DNA from: Xenorhabdus koppenhoeferi
Lineage (GTDB): Bacteria > Pseudomonadota > Gammaproteobacteria > Enterobacterales > Enterobacteriaceae
Reading direction: 5' to 3'
NCBI RefSeq assembly: GCF_900116635.1
Contig: NZ_FPBJ01000012.1
Coordinates: 1-64,000, forward strand
Length of the DNA stretch: 64,000 nucleotides
The notes below the pieces were generated by a model. The model was not told where the DNA came from. It was given only the letters and a program-made list of their open reading frames with translations, and made no database searches. Both the position numbers and the translations under genes were made by a program. Below are positions 49,067-58,595 of this stretch, piece by piece; the stretch's first letter is position 1; each line of letters opens with the position of its first letter.

Positions 49067-50209
49067 CAGTTTCGCTGTCAAACAACGCCAAAGCTGCTCC
49101 AACGGCCCTTGTGAGTAACGTTTTAACCACCAACAAGCAAACCAGATGTTCAATGCCCAGATAAATGGTACAAACGCCATTAGTTCCAAACGAGTAAACT
49201 GACCAAATAATTCAAAGCGATAAAAAAGCGTGGTACAGACCAGAGTTTGCAGCAAGTAGCTACTTAACGCCATTTTCCCCACCTGCCGTAACCAAAAAGT
49301 GACTCTCCAACGTGAAATGGCAGGCCAAAATCCATAAATCAACGCAATATAAGCAAAAGCTACCAACGGTGTTGCCAATTCAGTGATGGTGCAGCGGATA
49401 GTCCACGACACAAAATAACTATAAGGGTATAAATACTGGATTGATAAAGCCGCACATTGAATAGTCATCCCAACAGGGATTAGACATAATGCCAGATGAC
49501 GATAATGTTTGTGGCTAAATTCACCTTTCAGCCAGCCATTACGCAATAACATTGCACCCCAAAGCATGGCCCCAATTATTTGCCAGCCATATTGCACAAT
49601 GACCACTATCATTGCGCCACTTATTTGGCGGATTCGGTACTCCATAGCCAAGAGCCTGCCATGAGTTTTCCAGAAAGTTTCATGAAAAATATCTTCCGGG
49701 GTTGGCATCCAGAATGAATTATTCTCCTCCACAGGAAACAGCCCCAGAAGATAAAACATCATTACGCCGAACAAGTAAAAAGTCGCTCCTGTACTGAATA
49801 ACTTTTGACGAGTATTGATAAAGTGCCATGTCAGCAAGCCAACAATGCCATATGACAACAAGATATCGCCATCCCATAGCAAAATACCGTGCAGTAAACC
49901 AATCGCCGCTAAAATTAGTAATCTGGAAATATTCCAGTTACGTTCCCGTTGCCGAAGCAGTTCAAGTGAGGCTCCAAATAATAACGTCAAGATGAACAGA
50001 AACTTCCCCTGAGTAAAAATACTCAAAGCAGACCATGTGACCACATCAGAGAATGAGACAGAATCTTTATAAAACAGATTCATGTAAGCGGCATATGGCA
50101 AAGCAAAGCTGGTAATATTCAACAACAGTATCCCCAAAATGGCAAAACCACGCATACTATCAATGATCTCAATTCTCTGATTTATGACTCCCTTGCAACT
50201 ATGCTCCAT
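49061..50209 (-). CDS. yeiB: YeiB, DUF418 inner-membrane protein
   Basis: A 382-residue polytopic membrane protein with about ten hydrophobic segments. DUF418 features include the N-terminal R-G-F-A-I-L-G-I-L-L-L-N and T-L-L-F-G-A-S near residue 80, and the C-terminal G-x-M-A-L-S-S-Y-L-L-Q-T near 315. Function unknown. It lies 15 bases after folE, its usual partner. The ribosome-binding site before ATG 50209 is poor, which fits translational coupling with folE. Confidence 0.92.
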   Translation of the reverse strand: MEHSCKGVINQRIEIIDSMRGFAILGILLLNITSFALPYAAYMNLFYKDSVSFSDVVTWSALSIFTQGKFLFILTLLFGASLELLRQRERNWNISRLLILAAIGLLHGILLWDGDILLSYGIVGLLTWHFINTRQKLFSTGATFYLFGVMMFYLLGLFPVEENNSFWMPTPEDIFHETFWKTHGRLLAMEYRIRQISGAMIVVIVQYGWQIIGAMLWGAMLLRNGWLKGEFSHKHYRHLALCLIPVGMTIQCAALSIQYLYPYSYFVSWTIRCTITELATPLVAFAYIALIYGFWPAISRWRVTFWLRQVGKMALSSYLLQTLVCTTLFYRFELFGQFTRLELMAFVPFIWALNIWFACWWLKRYSQGPLEQLWRCLTAKLA

Positions 50210-50224
50210 AATAATAAAAATTCA

Positions 50225-50893
50225 TCATGACAAATGCAGATGACGTACTGCACGCAGGAATTCCTGCCGAGTATTCTGGCTTGACTTAAATAACCCTCCC
50301 AGAGATGTCGTTGTCGTGGTACTGGTCGCATCACGGATACCACGCGCTTTCACACAGTAATGGACAGCATCTATAGAAATGGCAACATTGCAGGTACCAA
50401 GCAACGTTTGCAACGCAATCAGGATCTGCTGCGTCAAACGTTCCTGCACTTGTGGGCGTTGAGCAAAGAACTGAACAATGCGGTTAATTTTCGACAATCC
50501 AATCACTTTATCCTTAGGGATATACGCAACTGTTGCTTTGCCATCAATGGTCACAAAGTGGTGTTCACAAGTGCTGGTCAATGTAATATCACGGACTGTT
50601 ACCATCTCATCCACTTTCATTTTGTTTTCTATCAACGTAATTTTCGGGAAGTTATGATAGTCGAGTCCTGAAAATATCTCATCCACATACATTTTTGCGA
50701 TACGGCCTGGGGTATCCGCCAAACTGTCATCACTCAAATCGAGATTTAACAGTTTCATAATTTCTGCCATATGTTCCTCAATGCGTACCTTACGCGCCTC
50801 CGGCTCCAGAGTTTGTTCACGCAGGGGAGTTTCAAGACCACGGGCGACCAGTGCCGAATGCACCAGCGCGGCTTCTGTACTTAGGGATGACAT
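50225..50893 (-). CDS. folE: GTP cyclohydrolase I
   Basis: First enzyme of tetrahydrofolate synthesis; 222 residues, same as E. coli. Zinc ligands are in S-T-C-E-H-H near residue 111 and H-Y-C-V-K-A-R-G near 182. ATG 50893 follows GGAGA and matches the family start; the TTG four codons upstream overlaps the ribosome-binding site and is excluded. Confidence 0.98.
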   Translation of the reverse strand: MSSLSTEAALVHSALVARGLETPLREQTLEPEARKVRIEEHMAEIMKLLNLDLSDDSLADTPGRIAKMYVDEIFSGLDYHNFPKITLIENKMKVDEMVTVRDITLTSTCEHHFVTIDGKATVAYIPKDKVIGLSKINRIVQFFAQRPQVQERLTQQILIALQTLLGTCNVAISIDAVHYCVKARGIRDATSTTTTTSLGGLFKSSQNTRQEFLRAVRHLHLS

Positions 50894-51041
50894 CAGTTTC
50901 TCCAAGAGTAATATCTTCCGTCACTTGACGGGTAATCGAAATACTTATTTTAATCAGATATCAGTGAGATGTAATACTACTCGTCATTCGTTCACATCGT
51001 ATCTGCGTATAACTATACCTGTGCGTCATCAATGCGCCAAC

Positions 51042-51161
51042 TCAGGATAGGTCATGACGAATATTGCTGCGATAAAATACCAGTAACCCGGCAACGACCA
51101 AACCAATAAATGCGATGTAAAGAGCAGAATGGGTTAAATGAGGGTAATTTTCCTGTTTAAC
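51042..51161 (-). pseudogene. C-terminal remnant of a membrane protein
   Basis: Thirty-nine codons between two stops on the minus strand read as a terminal transmembrane helix and short charged tail: H-S-A-L-Y-I-A-F-I-G-L-V-V-A-G-L-L-V-F-Y followed by R-S-N-I-R-H. This is what the end of a transporter looks like, but there is no start or upstream body. Upstream of folE and read in the same direction. Family unknown. Confidence 0.35.
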
Positions 51162-51288
51162 TTAACATATTGATTCTGCGTAATTCTGTCAGAGAACCAG
51201 AGTTTATGAGGCTGGTTTATTCATGTTGATCCCCTCAAAGGTTTGCATCATACTTAGTTATACATCAAATTTTCAAATCTGAGGTAAC

Positions 51289-51915
51289 ATGGCTAAACAT
51301 CCTGTAGAACAATCACCTAAGCTGGATTTTACAAATTTAGATTTTGTTAAATTTGGTAAATACCTCAGTAAATACAGTATTGTTGATAAGAAAGGAAGAT
51401 ACCTTCATTGGAGTCAACTTAAGTGGCGGGTTCCCAATAAAGAAGCTGAAAACATCTGGTATGCGGTAAAGTTCCGTAGAGATCAGGCAAAAAAAAACAT
51501 GGGCTTGTTTGATAAAAACGGGAATGAGTTTCATTTTTGCATACATGATTCGCTGGAACCAAAGTTGCATAAAATTGTACAACTTGGTGCAGGTAAGGTT
51601 GCCGCAATCGCAGGATCTCAAGCATCTGGTCAAGTTCAACAGAATTATTTAGTTTCATCTTTACTAATGGAAGAAGCCATCACCAGCGCTCAATTGGAAG
51701 GTGCAGCAACCACCCGAGCTGACGCAAAGAAAATGCTAGAGGAAGAATTAGCGCCCAGCACTCCTGATGAGAGAATGATTCTGAATAATTATATGTTATT
51801 AAGGCTAGCGAATAAAAGAAAACAAGAACCCCTTACAAGGGATCTAATGCTTGAATTTCACAGAATAGCTACTCATGGTGTATCTGAAAACGAAAATATA
51901 CCGGGGGAAGGTTGA
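51289..51915 (+). CDS. Fic-protein N-terminal regulatory domain, catalytic core missing
   Basis: A 208-residue product matching the N-terminal part of class II Fic (AMP-transferase) proteins. The inhibitory helix is intact, with the S-x-x-x-E-G motif at residues 133-138 (T-S-A-Q-L-E-G-A) followed by T-R-A-D-A-K. The sequence reaches L-E-F-H-R-I-A-T-H-G near residue 195, the helix just before the Fic core, and then stops at N-I-P-G-E-G. The catalytic H-P-F-x-x-G-N-G-R loop is absent, and a perfect terminator begins seven bases after the stop. It has its own start signal (TGAGG). It is a truncated gene or, less likely, a free-standing inhibitory domain. Confidence 0.75.
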   Translation: MAKHPVEQSPKLDFTNLDFVKFGKYLSKYSIVDKKGRYLHWSQLKWRVPNKEAENIWYAVKFRRDQAKKNMGLFDKNGNEFHFCIHDSLEPKLHKIVQLGAGKVAAIAGSQASGQVQQNYLVSSLLMEEAITSAQLEGAATTRADAKKMLEEELAPSTPDERMILNNYMLLRLANKRKQEPLTRDLMLEFHRIATHGVSENENIPGEG

Positions 51916-51921
51916 TTTCGT

Positions 51922-51950
51922 AGCGGGAAGGGTTTTGGCTTCCCGCTTTT
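51922..51950 (+). terminator. terminator after the truncated fic gene
   Basis: AGCGGGAAG (51922-51930) and CTTCCCGCT (51939-51947) form a perfect 9-bp stem followed by TTT. Confidence 0.88.
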
Positions 51951-52065
51951 ACATATTAACTTTCACCATTCCTCCATTTCCCACGAACAAAGTATTGTTT
52001 ATCGGTTCAGCTTATTGGATTATAGAGGATTATGTTAAAGCGCTTTTTGTATTGAGGAAAAAACG

Positions 52066-53733
52066 ATGAGTGAGGCAGATGCCCGCCCGACAAACTTTAT
52101 TCGTCAGATTATTGACGAAGATCTTGCAACGGGTAAACATACATCCGTACATACCCGTTTCCCACCTGAACCCAACGGTTATCTGCATATCGGCCATGCT
52201 AAGTCGATCTGCCTGAATTTCGGCATCGCTCAAGACTATCAGGGACAATGCAACCTACGTTTTGACGATACAAACCCGGTTAAAGAAGATATTGAGTACG
52301 TTGAGTCGATTAAAACTGATGTTCAGTGGCTGGGTTTCCAGTGGAGCGGCAATATTCGTTACTCTTCTGACTATTTCGATACTCTGTATCAATACGCCAT
52401 TGAGTTAATCAACAAAGGACTGGCGTATGTCGATGAATTGAGTGCTGACGAAATCCGTGAATATCGCGGGACTTTGAAACAGCCGGGTAAAAACAGTCCG
52501 TATCGTAATCGTAGCGTAGAAGAAAATTTCGCTCTATTTGAAAAAATGCGGGCGGGTGAATTCGGGGAAGGTAAAGCGTGTCTGCGAGCCAAAATCGATA
52601 TGGCATCTCCCTTCATCGTGATGCGTGATCCGGTGATCTACCGCATTAAATTTGCAGAGCACCATCAATCGGGTAATAAATGGTGCATCTACCCGATGTA
52701 CGATTTCACGCACTGTATTTCCGATGCACTGGAAGAGATCACCCATTCCCTCTGTACACTGGAATTCCAGGATAACCGTCGTCTGTATGACTGGGTATTG
52801 GATAACATCACGATCGATTGCCATCCGCGCCAGTACGAGTTTTCTCGCCTGAATCTGGAATATGCAGTGATGTCGAAGCGTAAACTGAACCAATTGGTGA
52901 CAGAAAACATTGTTGATGGTTGGGATGATCCGCGTATGCCAACCATCTCTGGTTTGCGTCGCCGTGGCTATACTGCTGCATCTATCCGTGAATTCTGCCG
53001 CCGCATTGGTGTAACGAAGCAGGATAACAATGTTGAAATGGCTTCATTGGAATCTTGTATCCGTGATGACCTGAATGAAAATGCACCACGCGCGATGGCG
53101 GTTCTTGACCCCGTTAAACTGGTGATTGAGAACATGCCGGAAGGTGAAGTGATCCTGACGATGCCTAACCATCCGAACAAACCGGAAATGGGGAGCCGTG
53201 AAGTGCCATTCAGCCGCGAACTTTACATTGACCGTGCGGATTTCCGTGAAGAAGCAAACCGTCAATATAAGCGTCTGGTGCTGGGTAAAGAAGTGCGTCT
53301 GCGTAATGCGTATGTGATTCAGGCTGAGCGTGTTGAAAAAGATGCAGAAGGCAACATTACGACGATTTATTGCCGATATGATGAACATACCCTGAATAAA
53401 GATCCGGCTGATGGTCGTAAAGTCAAGGGAGTTATTCATTGGGTAAGCTCTTCACATGGCGTACCAGCGGAATTTTATCTGTATGACCGCTTGTTCAGCG
53501 TACCAAACCCGGGTGCGGAAGATGACTTCCTGTCTACTATCAATTCAGAATCGCTGGTGATCTGTAAAGGCTTTGTGGAGCCTGGTTTGGCAAACGCATT
53601 GCCGGAAAAAACCTACCAGTTTGAACGTGAAGGTTACTTCTGTGCTGATAGCCGTCTCTCAAGTGCTGATCGTCTGGTGTTTAACCGCACGGTTGGTCTG
53701 CGTGATACTTGGGCAAAAATCTCACAGGGATAA
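52066..53733 (+). CDS. glnS: Glutaminyl-tRNA synthetase
   Basis: Class I synthetase of 555 residues (E. coli 554). HIGH motif in [10 protein letters not shown] near residue 35 and KMSKS-equivalent V-M-S-K-R-K-L near 268. The start M-S-E-A-D-A-R-P matches the family. Palindromic repeat copy 7 begins two bases after the stop. Confidence 0.98.
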   Translation: MSEADARPTNFIRQIIDEDLATGKHTSVHTRFPPEPNGYLHIGHAKSICLNFGIAQDYQGQCNLRFDDTNPVKEDIEYVESIKTDVQWLGFQWSGNIRYSSDYFDTLYQYAIELINKGLAYVDELSADEIREYRGTLKQPGKNSPYRNRSVEENFALFEKMRAGEFGEGKACLRAKIDMASPFIVMRDPVIYRIKFAEHHQSGNKWCIYPMYDFTHCISDALEEITHSLCTLEFQDNRRLYDWVLDNITIDCHPRQYEFSRLNLEYAVMSKRKLNQLVTENIVDGWDDPRMPTISGLRRRGYTAASIREFCRRIGVTKQDNNVEMASLESCIRDDLNENAPRAMAVLDPVKLVIENMPEGEVILTMPNHPNKPEMGSREVPFSRELYIDRADFREEANRQYKRLVLGKEVRLRNAYVIQAERVEKDAEGNITTIYCRYDEHTLNKDPADGRKVKGVIHWVSSSHGVPAEFYLYDRLFSVPNPGAEDDFLSTINSESLVICKGFVEPGLANALPEKTYQFEREGYFCADSRLSSADRLVFNRTVGLRDTWAKISQG

Positions 53734-53735
53734 TA

Positions 53736-53820
53736 TATACACTTCGTCTTTCAAACCGCCTCTTTGTTGGCTGCGCTCGCTCACCCCGGCCACATAGTTA
53801 TCTATGCTCCCGGGGTAATG
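53736..53820 (+). repeat. dispersed palindromic repeat, copy 7 (left half only)
   Basis: Only the left arm and central hairpin remain (CTTCGTCTTTCAAAC, TTGTTGGCTGCGCTC, CACATAGTT); the right arm is missing. CACCCCGG and CCGGGGT around the central hairpin give a strong stem that could act as the glnS 3-prime end. Confidence 0.8.
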
Positions 53821-53947
53821 AAAATTAACTCGTCCAGTTAAGATTAAAAGTTGCCTTATAGTCACATATTGTTTAGGGTTATTGCCTGTTCAGGTTTGTA
53901 CAATATTTACTCAATGAAAAGAATAATAAATTCGGACGAGGTAATTT

Positions 53948-56647
53948 ATGAAAACCGTTAAATTACGTACTTTGGCAGCCCTCATCACGGTAGTTGGATT
54001 TATTGGAAGTTCTCATGCGGAAATGTCATCCTCAGCATCACTACGGATGTCACCACAACAAATAGTGGATTCACTGAGCCAGTTAAAAGTTAATTTTAAA
54101 ATCATTGATAATCAGGCCGGATCACATGGCACAGATTGCGCCATACTCGGTGCGGACTCAGCCGCTTGTAATCGGGTTAATATCACCTTGAGTAATGGTA
54201 ATCAAGCGATCCATTCTGCTGATTGGGCGATCTATTTTCACAGCATTCGCCAGATCCTGAAACTCGATAATGACCAATACAAAATCACCCATATTACGGG
54301 GGATTTACATAAATTGGAGCCAACAGAGAAATTCAATGGCATCAAAGCGAATGAAAAGATTGTCCTGCCAATCATCGGAGAGTATTGGCAAATTTACAGT
54401 ACAGATTTTATGCCTCGCTGGTATGCAACTTCCGGCGATGCCGTCCCTAAGATACTGGCGAATACCGATACAGAAGACATCAGCCAATATTTATCTGATC
54501 TGGAAGGTGATCTGTGGAAACGCATCATGGAAGATCATAATACTCTGATAACACCTGAAAATCGTTTTGCGAAAAATCAATCGATGGTAAAAGCGAGCGA
54601 GGGTAAACTGCGTGGACAGATTATCCCCACACCGAGAAAACTTTCCATTCATTCTCAGGATGTCGATTTATCCCGGGGCGTGAAATTAGAATTGGGCGGG
54701 GTAGGTGATAAATCTATTAAGGTGATCAGAGAACGTTTCAAATCCCATAATATTCCTTTAGCGGATAACGGTTATCATATTGCGACTCAAATTAATGCAA
54801 ACAAATTCACCGGTAACTGGCGAATAAAGGGCGCTTATTCGTTGGAAATTACAACTAAAGGAGCACAGATAATTGCATTTGATCAATCTGGTGTCTTTTA
54901 TGGTCTGCAATCCCTGTTTTCCTTATTGCCCGCCAACGGCACACCTAAAATAGCCACATTGAGGGCAAAAGATGCGCCGAGATTTGAATACCGTGGCGTG
55001 TTCCTTGATGTAGGGCGCAATTTCCACAGCAAAAAAGCCGTTTTGCGTCTGCTCGATCAAATGGCTAACTACAAGTTGAACAAATTCCATTTCCACTTGA
55101 GTGATGATGAAGGTTGGCGTCTGGAAATTCCCGGTTTACCGGAGCTGACAGAAATTGGTAGCCAGCGTTGCCATGATTTAAGTGAGACTAAATGCGTATT
55201 GCCACAATTGGGATCTGGGCCGAATAACAATAACATGGGCAGCGGTTATTTCAGTCGTCAGGATTACATTGATATTCTGAACTACGCTAAAGCTCGCCAG
55301 ATAGAAGTGATCCCGGAAATTGATATTCCGGCTCATGCCCGGGCCGCAGTTGTATCAATGGAAGCGCGTTATAAGAGGTTAATGGCACAGGATAAAGAAC
55401 AAGAAGCCAGTGAATATCGTTTGCTTGATCCGACCGATACCTCAAACACCACATCCGTACAGTTTTACGATCGCCGGAGTTACCTTAATCCGTGCCTGGA
55501 TTCCTCCAGGAAATTTATCGATAAGGTAATAAGCGAAATCGTTGCCATGCATAAAGAAGCCGGATTGCCGTTAAATACATGGCACTTTGGTGGGGATGAA
55601 GCAAAAAATATTCGTTTGGGGGCAGGGTATCAGGATAAAGATGGCCCAATTATGCCGGGAAAAGGGATTATCAACAAAAAAATCGAAGACAAACCGTGGG
55701 CTAAATCCAAGGCTTGCCAGAAGATGATAGCGGAGGGTGTGATTAAAGATGTTGATGAACTCGCCAGCTATTTTGCTATTGAAGTCAGTAAGATCGTCAA
55801 TACTCACGGTATTGACACAATGCAGGCATGGCAGGACGGCTTGAAGCACGCCAAATCAGCCAAAGATTTCGCCACTAAACATGTTGCGGTAAACTTCTGG
55901 GATACCCTCTACTGGGGGGGCTATGATTCGGTGAATGACTGGGCAAATAAAGGTTATCGGGTCGTTGTTTCCAACCCTGATTATGTCTATATCGATATGC
56001 CGTATGAAGTTAATCCGAAAGAGCGTGGTTACTATTGGGCAACTCGGTTTAATGATGAGGAGAAAATTTTTAGCTTTTCCCCGAATAACCTGCCACAAAA
56101 TGCAGAAACATCGGTCGATCGCGACGGCAATAACTTCAATGCCCACAGCAATAAACGCTGGCCGGGTGCTTATGGAATGTCAGGGCAATTGTGGAGTGAA
56201 ACAGTGCGAACGGATGAACAGATGGAATATATGATTTATCCGCGTTTACTGCCGTTAGCGGAACGGGCATGGCATCAAGCGGGTTGGGAACTGGATTATC
56301 AGCAGGGCAGAGAATTTAAAGGCGGAATAACGCGTTATGTCGATATGGCTGAGTTTCATCATGACTGGGTACGTTTTGCCAATCTGATAGGGCAGAATGA
56401 ACTGGCTAAATTAGATAAAGCGAATATTTCATACCGTTTGCCTGTGCCGGGTGGAAGAATTGTTGGGGGAATATTTGAAGCCAATATTGCCTTGCCGGGT
56501 GTTGTTATCCAGTATTCATTGGATGATGGTAAAACATGGCAGGTTTACGATGACAGACAGCGCCCCTATGTTACTGATAATGTGAAAATTCGCTCAGTCA
56601 GTACCGATGAGAAACGTTTTAGCCGGATAGAAGAAGTGAAATTTTAA
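53948..56647 (+). CDS. chb: secreted chitobiase, GH20 beta-N-acetylhexosaminidase
   Basis: An 899-residue exoenzyme hydrolysing chitobiose and chito-oligosaccharides; Serratia marcescens chitobiase is of similar size. Signal peptide about residues 1-24 (cleavage S-H-A), N-terminal carbohydrate-binding-like CHB_HEX domain (about 35-200), GH20b domain (about 225-340), TIM-barrel GH20 domain (about 345-790; H-F-H-L-S-D-D-E-G-W and the catalytic pair D550-E551 in H-F-G-G-D-E-A), and a C-terminal Ig-like domain. No lipobox, so probably periplasmic or secreted. In related enterobacteria a chitoporin gene lies near glnS; none is seen here. A long intervening 214-base gap holds repeat copy 7 and the promoter. 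Confidence 0.92.
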   Translation: MKTVKLRTLAALITVVGFIGSSHAEMSSSASLRMSPQQIVDSLSQLKVNFKIIDNQAGSHGTDCAILGADSAACNRVNITLSNGNQAIHSADWAIYFHSIRQILKLDNDQYKITHITGDLHKLEPTEKFNGIKANEKIVLPIIGEYWQIYSTDFMPRWYATSGDAVPKILANTDTEDISQYLSDLEGDLWKRIMEDHNTLITPENRFAKNQSMVKASEGKLRGQIIPTPRKLSIHSQDVDLSRGVKLELGGVGDKSIKVIRERFKSHNIPLADNGYHIATQINANKFTGNWRIKGAYSLEITTKGAQIIAFDQSGVFYGLQSLFSLLPANGTPKIATLRAKDAPRFEYRGVFLDVGRNFHSKKAVLRLLDQMANYKLNKFHFHLSDDEGWRLEIPGLPELTEIGSQRCHDLSETKCVLPQLGSGPNNNNMGSGYFSRQDYIDILNYAKARQIEVIPEIDIPAHARAAVVSMEARYKRLMAQDKEQEASEYRLLDPTDTSNTTSVQFYDRRSYLNPCLDSSRKFIDKVISEIVAMHKEAGLPLNTWHFGGDEAKNIRLGAGYQDKDGPIMPGKGIINKKIEDKPWAKSKACQKMIAEGVIKDVDELASYFAIEVSKIVNTHGIDTMQAWQDGLKHAKSAKDFATKHVAVNFWDTLYWGGYDSVNDWANKGYRVVVSNPDYVYIDMPYEVNPKERGYYWATRFNDEEKIFSFSPNNLPQNAETSVDRDGNNFNAHSNKRWPGAYGMSGQLWSETVRTDEQMEYMIYPRLLPLAERAWHQAGWELDYQQGREFKGGITRYVDMAEFHHDWVRFANLIGQNELAKLDKANISYRLPVPGGRIVGGIFEANIALPGVVIQYSLDDGKTWQVYDDRQRPYVTDNVKIRSVSTDEKRFSRIEEVKF

Positions 56648-56659
56648 CGCATAAAAGTG

Positions 56660-56690
56660 AACTGCCGGTTAGCTTAGCTAACCGGCAGTT
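56660..56690. terminator. bidirectional terminator between chb and fur
   Basis: A 31-base perfect inverted repeat centred at 56675 (AACTGCCGGTTAGCT and its complement). The two flanking genes converge on it. Confidence 0.8.
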
Positions 56691-56755
56691 ACTATTCAAA
56701 CTAAATGAAATACCAGAAGCAAATTACGTCATTACTTCTTTATTGCATTTACTTT

Positions 56756-57205
56756 TTATGAATTTTCATCATGCAGAGCGCTATCTTTGCGACAATCACC
56801 AGCAGCACAGTGACCGTATAAATAAAGGCTATGGTTTGAAAGCTTAATCCCATAACGGTCAGCGATGATTTTCTGACGTTCTTCGATAAACTCGTCATTA
56901 AATTCAATGACTTTACCGCAATCAAGGCAAATCAGATGGTCATGGTGATGTTGCTGAGTGAGTTCAAAAACCGATTTACCACCTTCAAAATTGTGGCGAG
57001 TGACAATGCCGGCATCATCGAACTGGTTCAACACGCGATAGACAGTGGCGAGGCCAATCTCTTCACCGATATCAATCAGTTTTTTGTAGAGATCCTCCGC
57101 ACTGACATGATGGCATTCTGGGTCCTGTAGCACTTCCAGAATTTTTAGTCGTGGAAGTGTTACTTTAAGTCCAGCATTTTTCAATGCTTTATTGTTGTCG
57201 GTCAT
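56756..57205 (-). CDS. fur: Fur, ferric uptake regulator
   Basis: Iron-responsive repressor of 149 residues (E. coli 148). Winged helix in the first 80 residues (H-H-V-S-A-E-D-L-Y, A-T-V-Y-R-V-L), then the metal-binding H-H-H-D-H near residue 87 and the zinc-type C-L-D-C-G-K near 93, with a terminal C-A-A-G-D-C-R. Follows fldA in the E. coli order ybfE-fldA-fur. No clear Fur box is seen in the 176 bases upstream. Confidence 0.98.
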   Translation of the reverse strand: MTDNNKALKNAGLKVTLPRLKILEVLQDPECHHVSAEDLYKKLIDIGEEIGLATVYRVLNQFDDAGIVTRHNFEGGKSVFELTQQHHHDHLICLDCGKVIEFNDEFIEERQKIIADRYGIKLSNHSLYLYGHCAAGDCRKDSALHDENS

Positions 57206-57381
57206 GCGGATTCAGTCCTGTAACTTGAGTTAAGTGAAATTATGATACTTAGGTGTATCGTGAGGGAATCATAATTCTGTTTCACGTTGCTGATTATAGG
57301 CATGGATATTCAAAATGAAAACCATGCCAGACCTGATATCATGACACATTATGCAAGAATAATCCTGTGGGAAAGGGAAAC

Positions 57382-57915
57382 TTATGCCCCCAAAATCTCT
57401 GATAGACTCATTTCGGTCTTGATTTTCTGCACCCAAGCTTCAACGCGCTCATCAGTCAATTCTGGCTGACGATCTTCATCAATGGCCAGACCGATAAAGT
57501 GACTGTCATCGGCCATGCCTTTAGAGGCTTCAAAGTGATATCCTTCGGTCGGCCAGTGGCCTACGATAATGGCACCATTAGGTTCAATAATATCGCGAAT
57601 GGTGCCCATAGCATCACAGAAATACTCTGCATAATCTTCCTGATCACCACAGCCGAACAGGGCAACAAGTTTTCCTTCAAAGTTGATCTCTTCCAATGTC
57701 GGGAAGAAATCATCCCAATCACATTGAGCTTCACCATAATACCAGGTTGGGATGCCAAGCAGCAGAATATCAAAGGATTCAATGTCTTCTTTGCTACTTT
57801 TGGCAATATCGTGGATTTCAGCAACATCAGTACCGCCCAATTTTTCTTGGATCATTTTGGCGATGTTCTCTGTGTTGCCTGTATCGCTGCCGAAGAATAT
57901 ACCTATTATTGCCAT
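57382..57915 (-). CDS. fldA: Flavodoxin 1
   Basis: FMN-binding electron carrier of 177 residues (E. coli 176). Phosphate loop G-S-D-T-G-N-T-E at residues 9-16, FMN-stacking region T-W-Y-Y-G-E near 57 and G-D-Q-E-D-Y near 90-99. It can donate electrons to IspG, MetH-type reactivation and biotin synthase in E. coli. Confidence 0.98.
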   Translation of the reverse strand: MAIIGIFFGSDTGNTENIAKMIQEKLGGTDVAEIHDIAKSSKEDIESFDILLLGIPTWYYGEAQCDWDDFFPTLEEINFEGKLVALFGCGDQEDYAEYFCDAMGTIRDIIEPNGAIIVGHWPTEGYHFEASKGMADDSHFIGLAIDEDRQPELTDERVEAWVQKIKTEMSLSEILGA

Positions 57916-58096
57916 AAAATGGGTTAACCTCTTGTTTTATAAGTGCATTAAGCCTATGCACATTGCGCTGAAATCAGCAGGAAAAGTGTCAGTTTTAATA
58001 AAATGAAAAGCGTTATTTTGACCAAACATCCATGACAAATCTGTCAGATTTGTGTGGTGATGGTGATAGCGTTTCATTGCTGTTGAGTAAAATCAG

Positions 58097-58387
58097 TTAA
58101 TCGGCAAGGTGATTTTTTTCTGCCAGTTGAGCTAACAGCATCTGTTCAATCAGTTCACTGCGACTGATATTGCGCTGTTTTGCGAGATGATTCAGTGCAT
58201 AGACAGCATCTTCGTTGAGCTTGAGTTCTACTCGACACAGTCCTTTGACTTTATCCCGTCGCAACTGATTACGTTTATTGATCCTAAGCTGCTCATCTCT
58301 GGGCAGCGGATTTGTTTTAGGTCGCCCCGGCCTGCGTTCATCTGCGAACAAATCCAGTGTAGTGCGATCAGTTTGTTCTTTTGCCAT
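58097..58387 (-). CDS. ybfE: YbfE, LexA-regulated CopG-like protein
   Basis: A 96-residue basic protein (E. coli YbfE 97). N-terminal T-L-D-L-F-A-D-E-R-R-P-G-R-P-K motif and a C-terminal ribbon-helix-helix-like segment (V-E-L-K-L-N-E-D-A-V then S-R-S-E-L-I-E-Q). Function unknown; SOS-regulated in E. coli, but I find no clear LexA box in the 80 bases upstream here. It lies upstream of fldA as in E. coli. Confidence 0.9.
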   Translation of the reverse strand: MAKEQTDRTTLDLFADERRPGRPKTNPLPRDEQLRINKRNQLRRDKVKGLCRVELKLNEDAVYALNHLAKQRNISRSELIEQMLLAQLAEKNHLAD

Positions 58388-58595
58388 AAATTCAATTGAT
58401 AAAGGGCGTGTACCAATAATATAGCGGGCAATAATACCTTAGCTGGATGCGTGTCGCTACTGGTTGATGGGGGAGATTGTTAGAATCAACATTTATGATG
58501 TAAGCATTTTTCGTATCATACGGGTAAGAAAATCGAGTCATTTATTAGTGTTGCTGATTATTTGCAAAGTGCAAAATTGGTTGGCAGAAAAAAAC

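Noticed and set aside
57206-57381. Fur box upstream of fur
   Set aside because: Only AT-rich sequence with weak partial matches; not supportable.
58388-58470. LexA box upstream of ybfE
   Set aside because: No CTG-N10-CAG pattern of acceptable quality was found.
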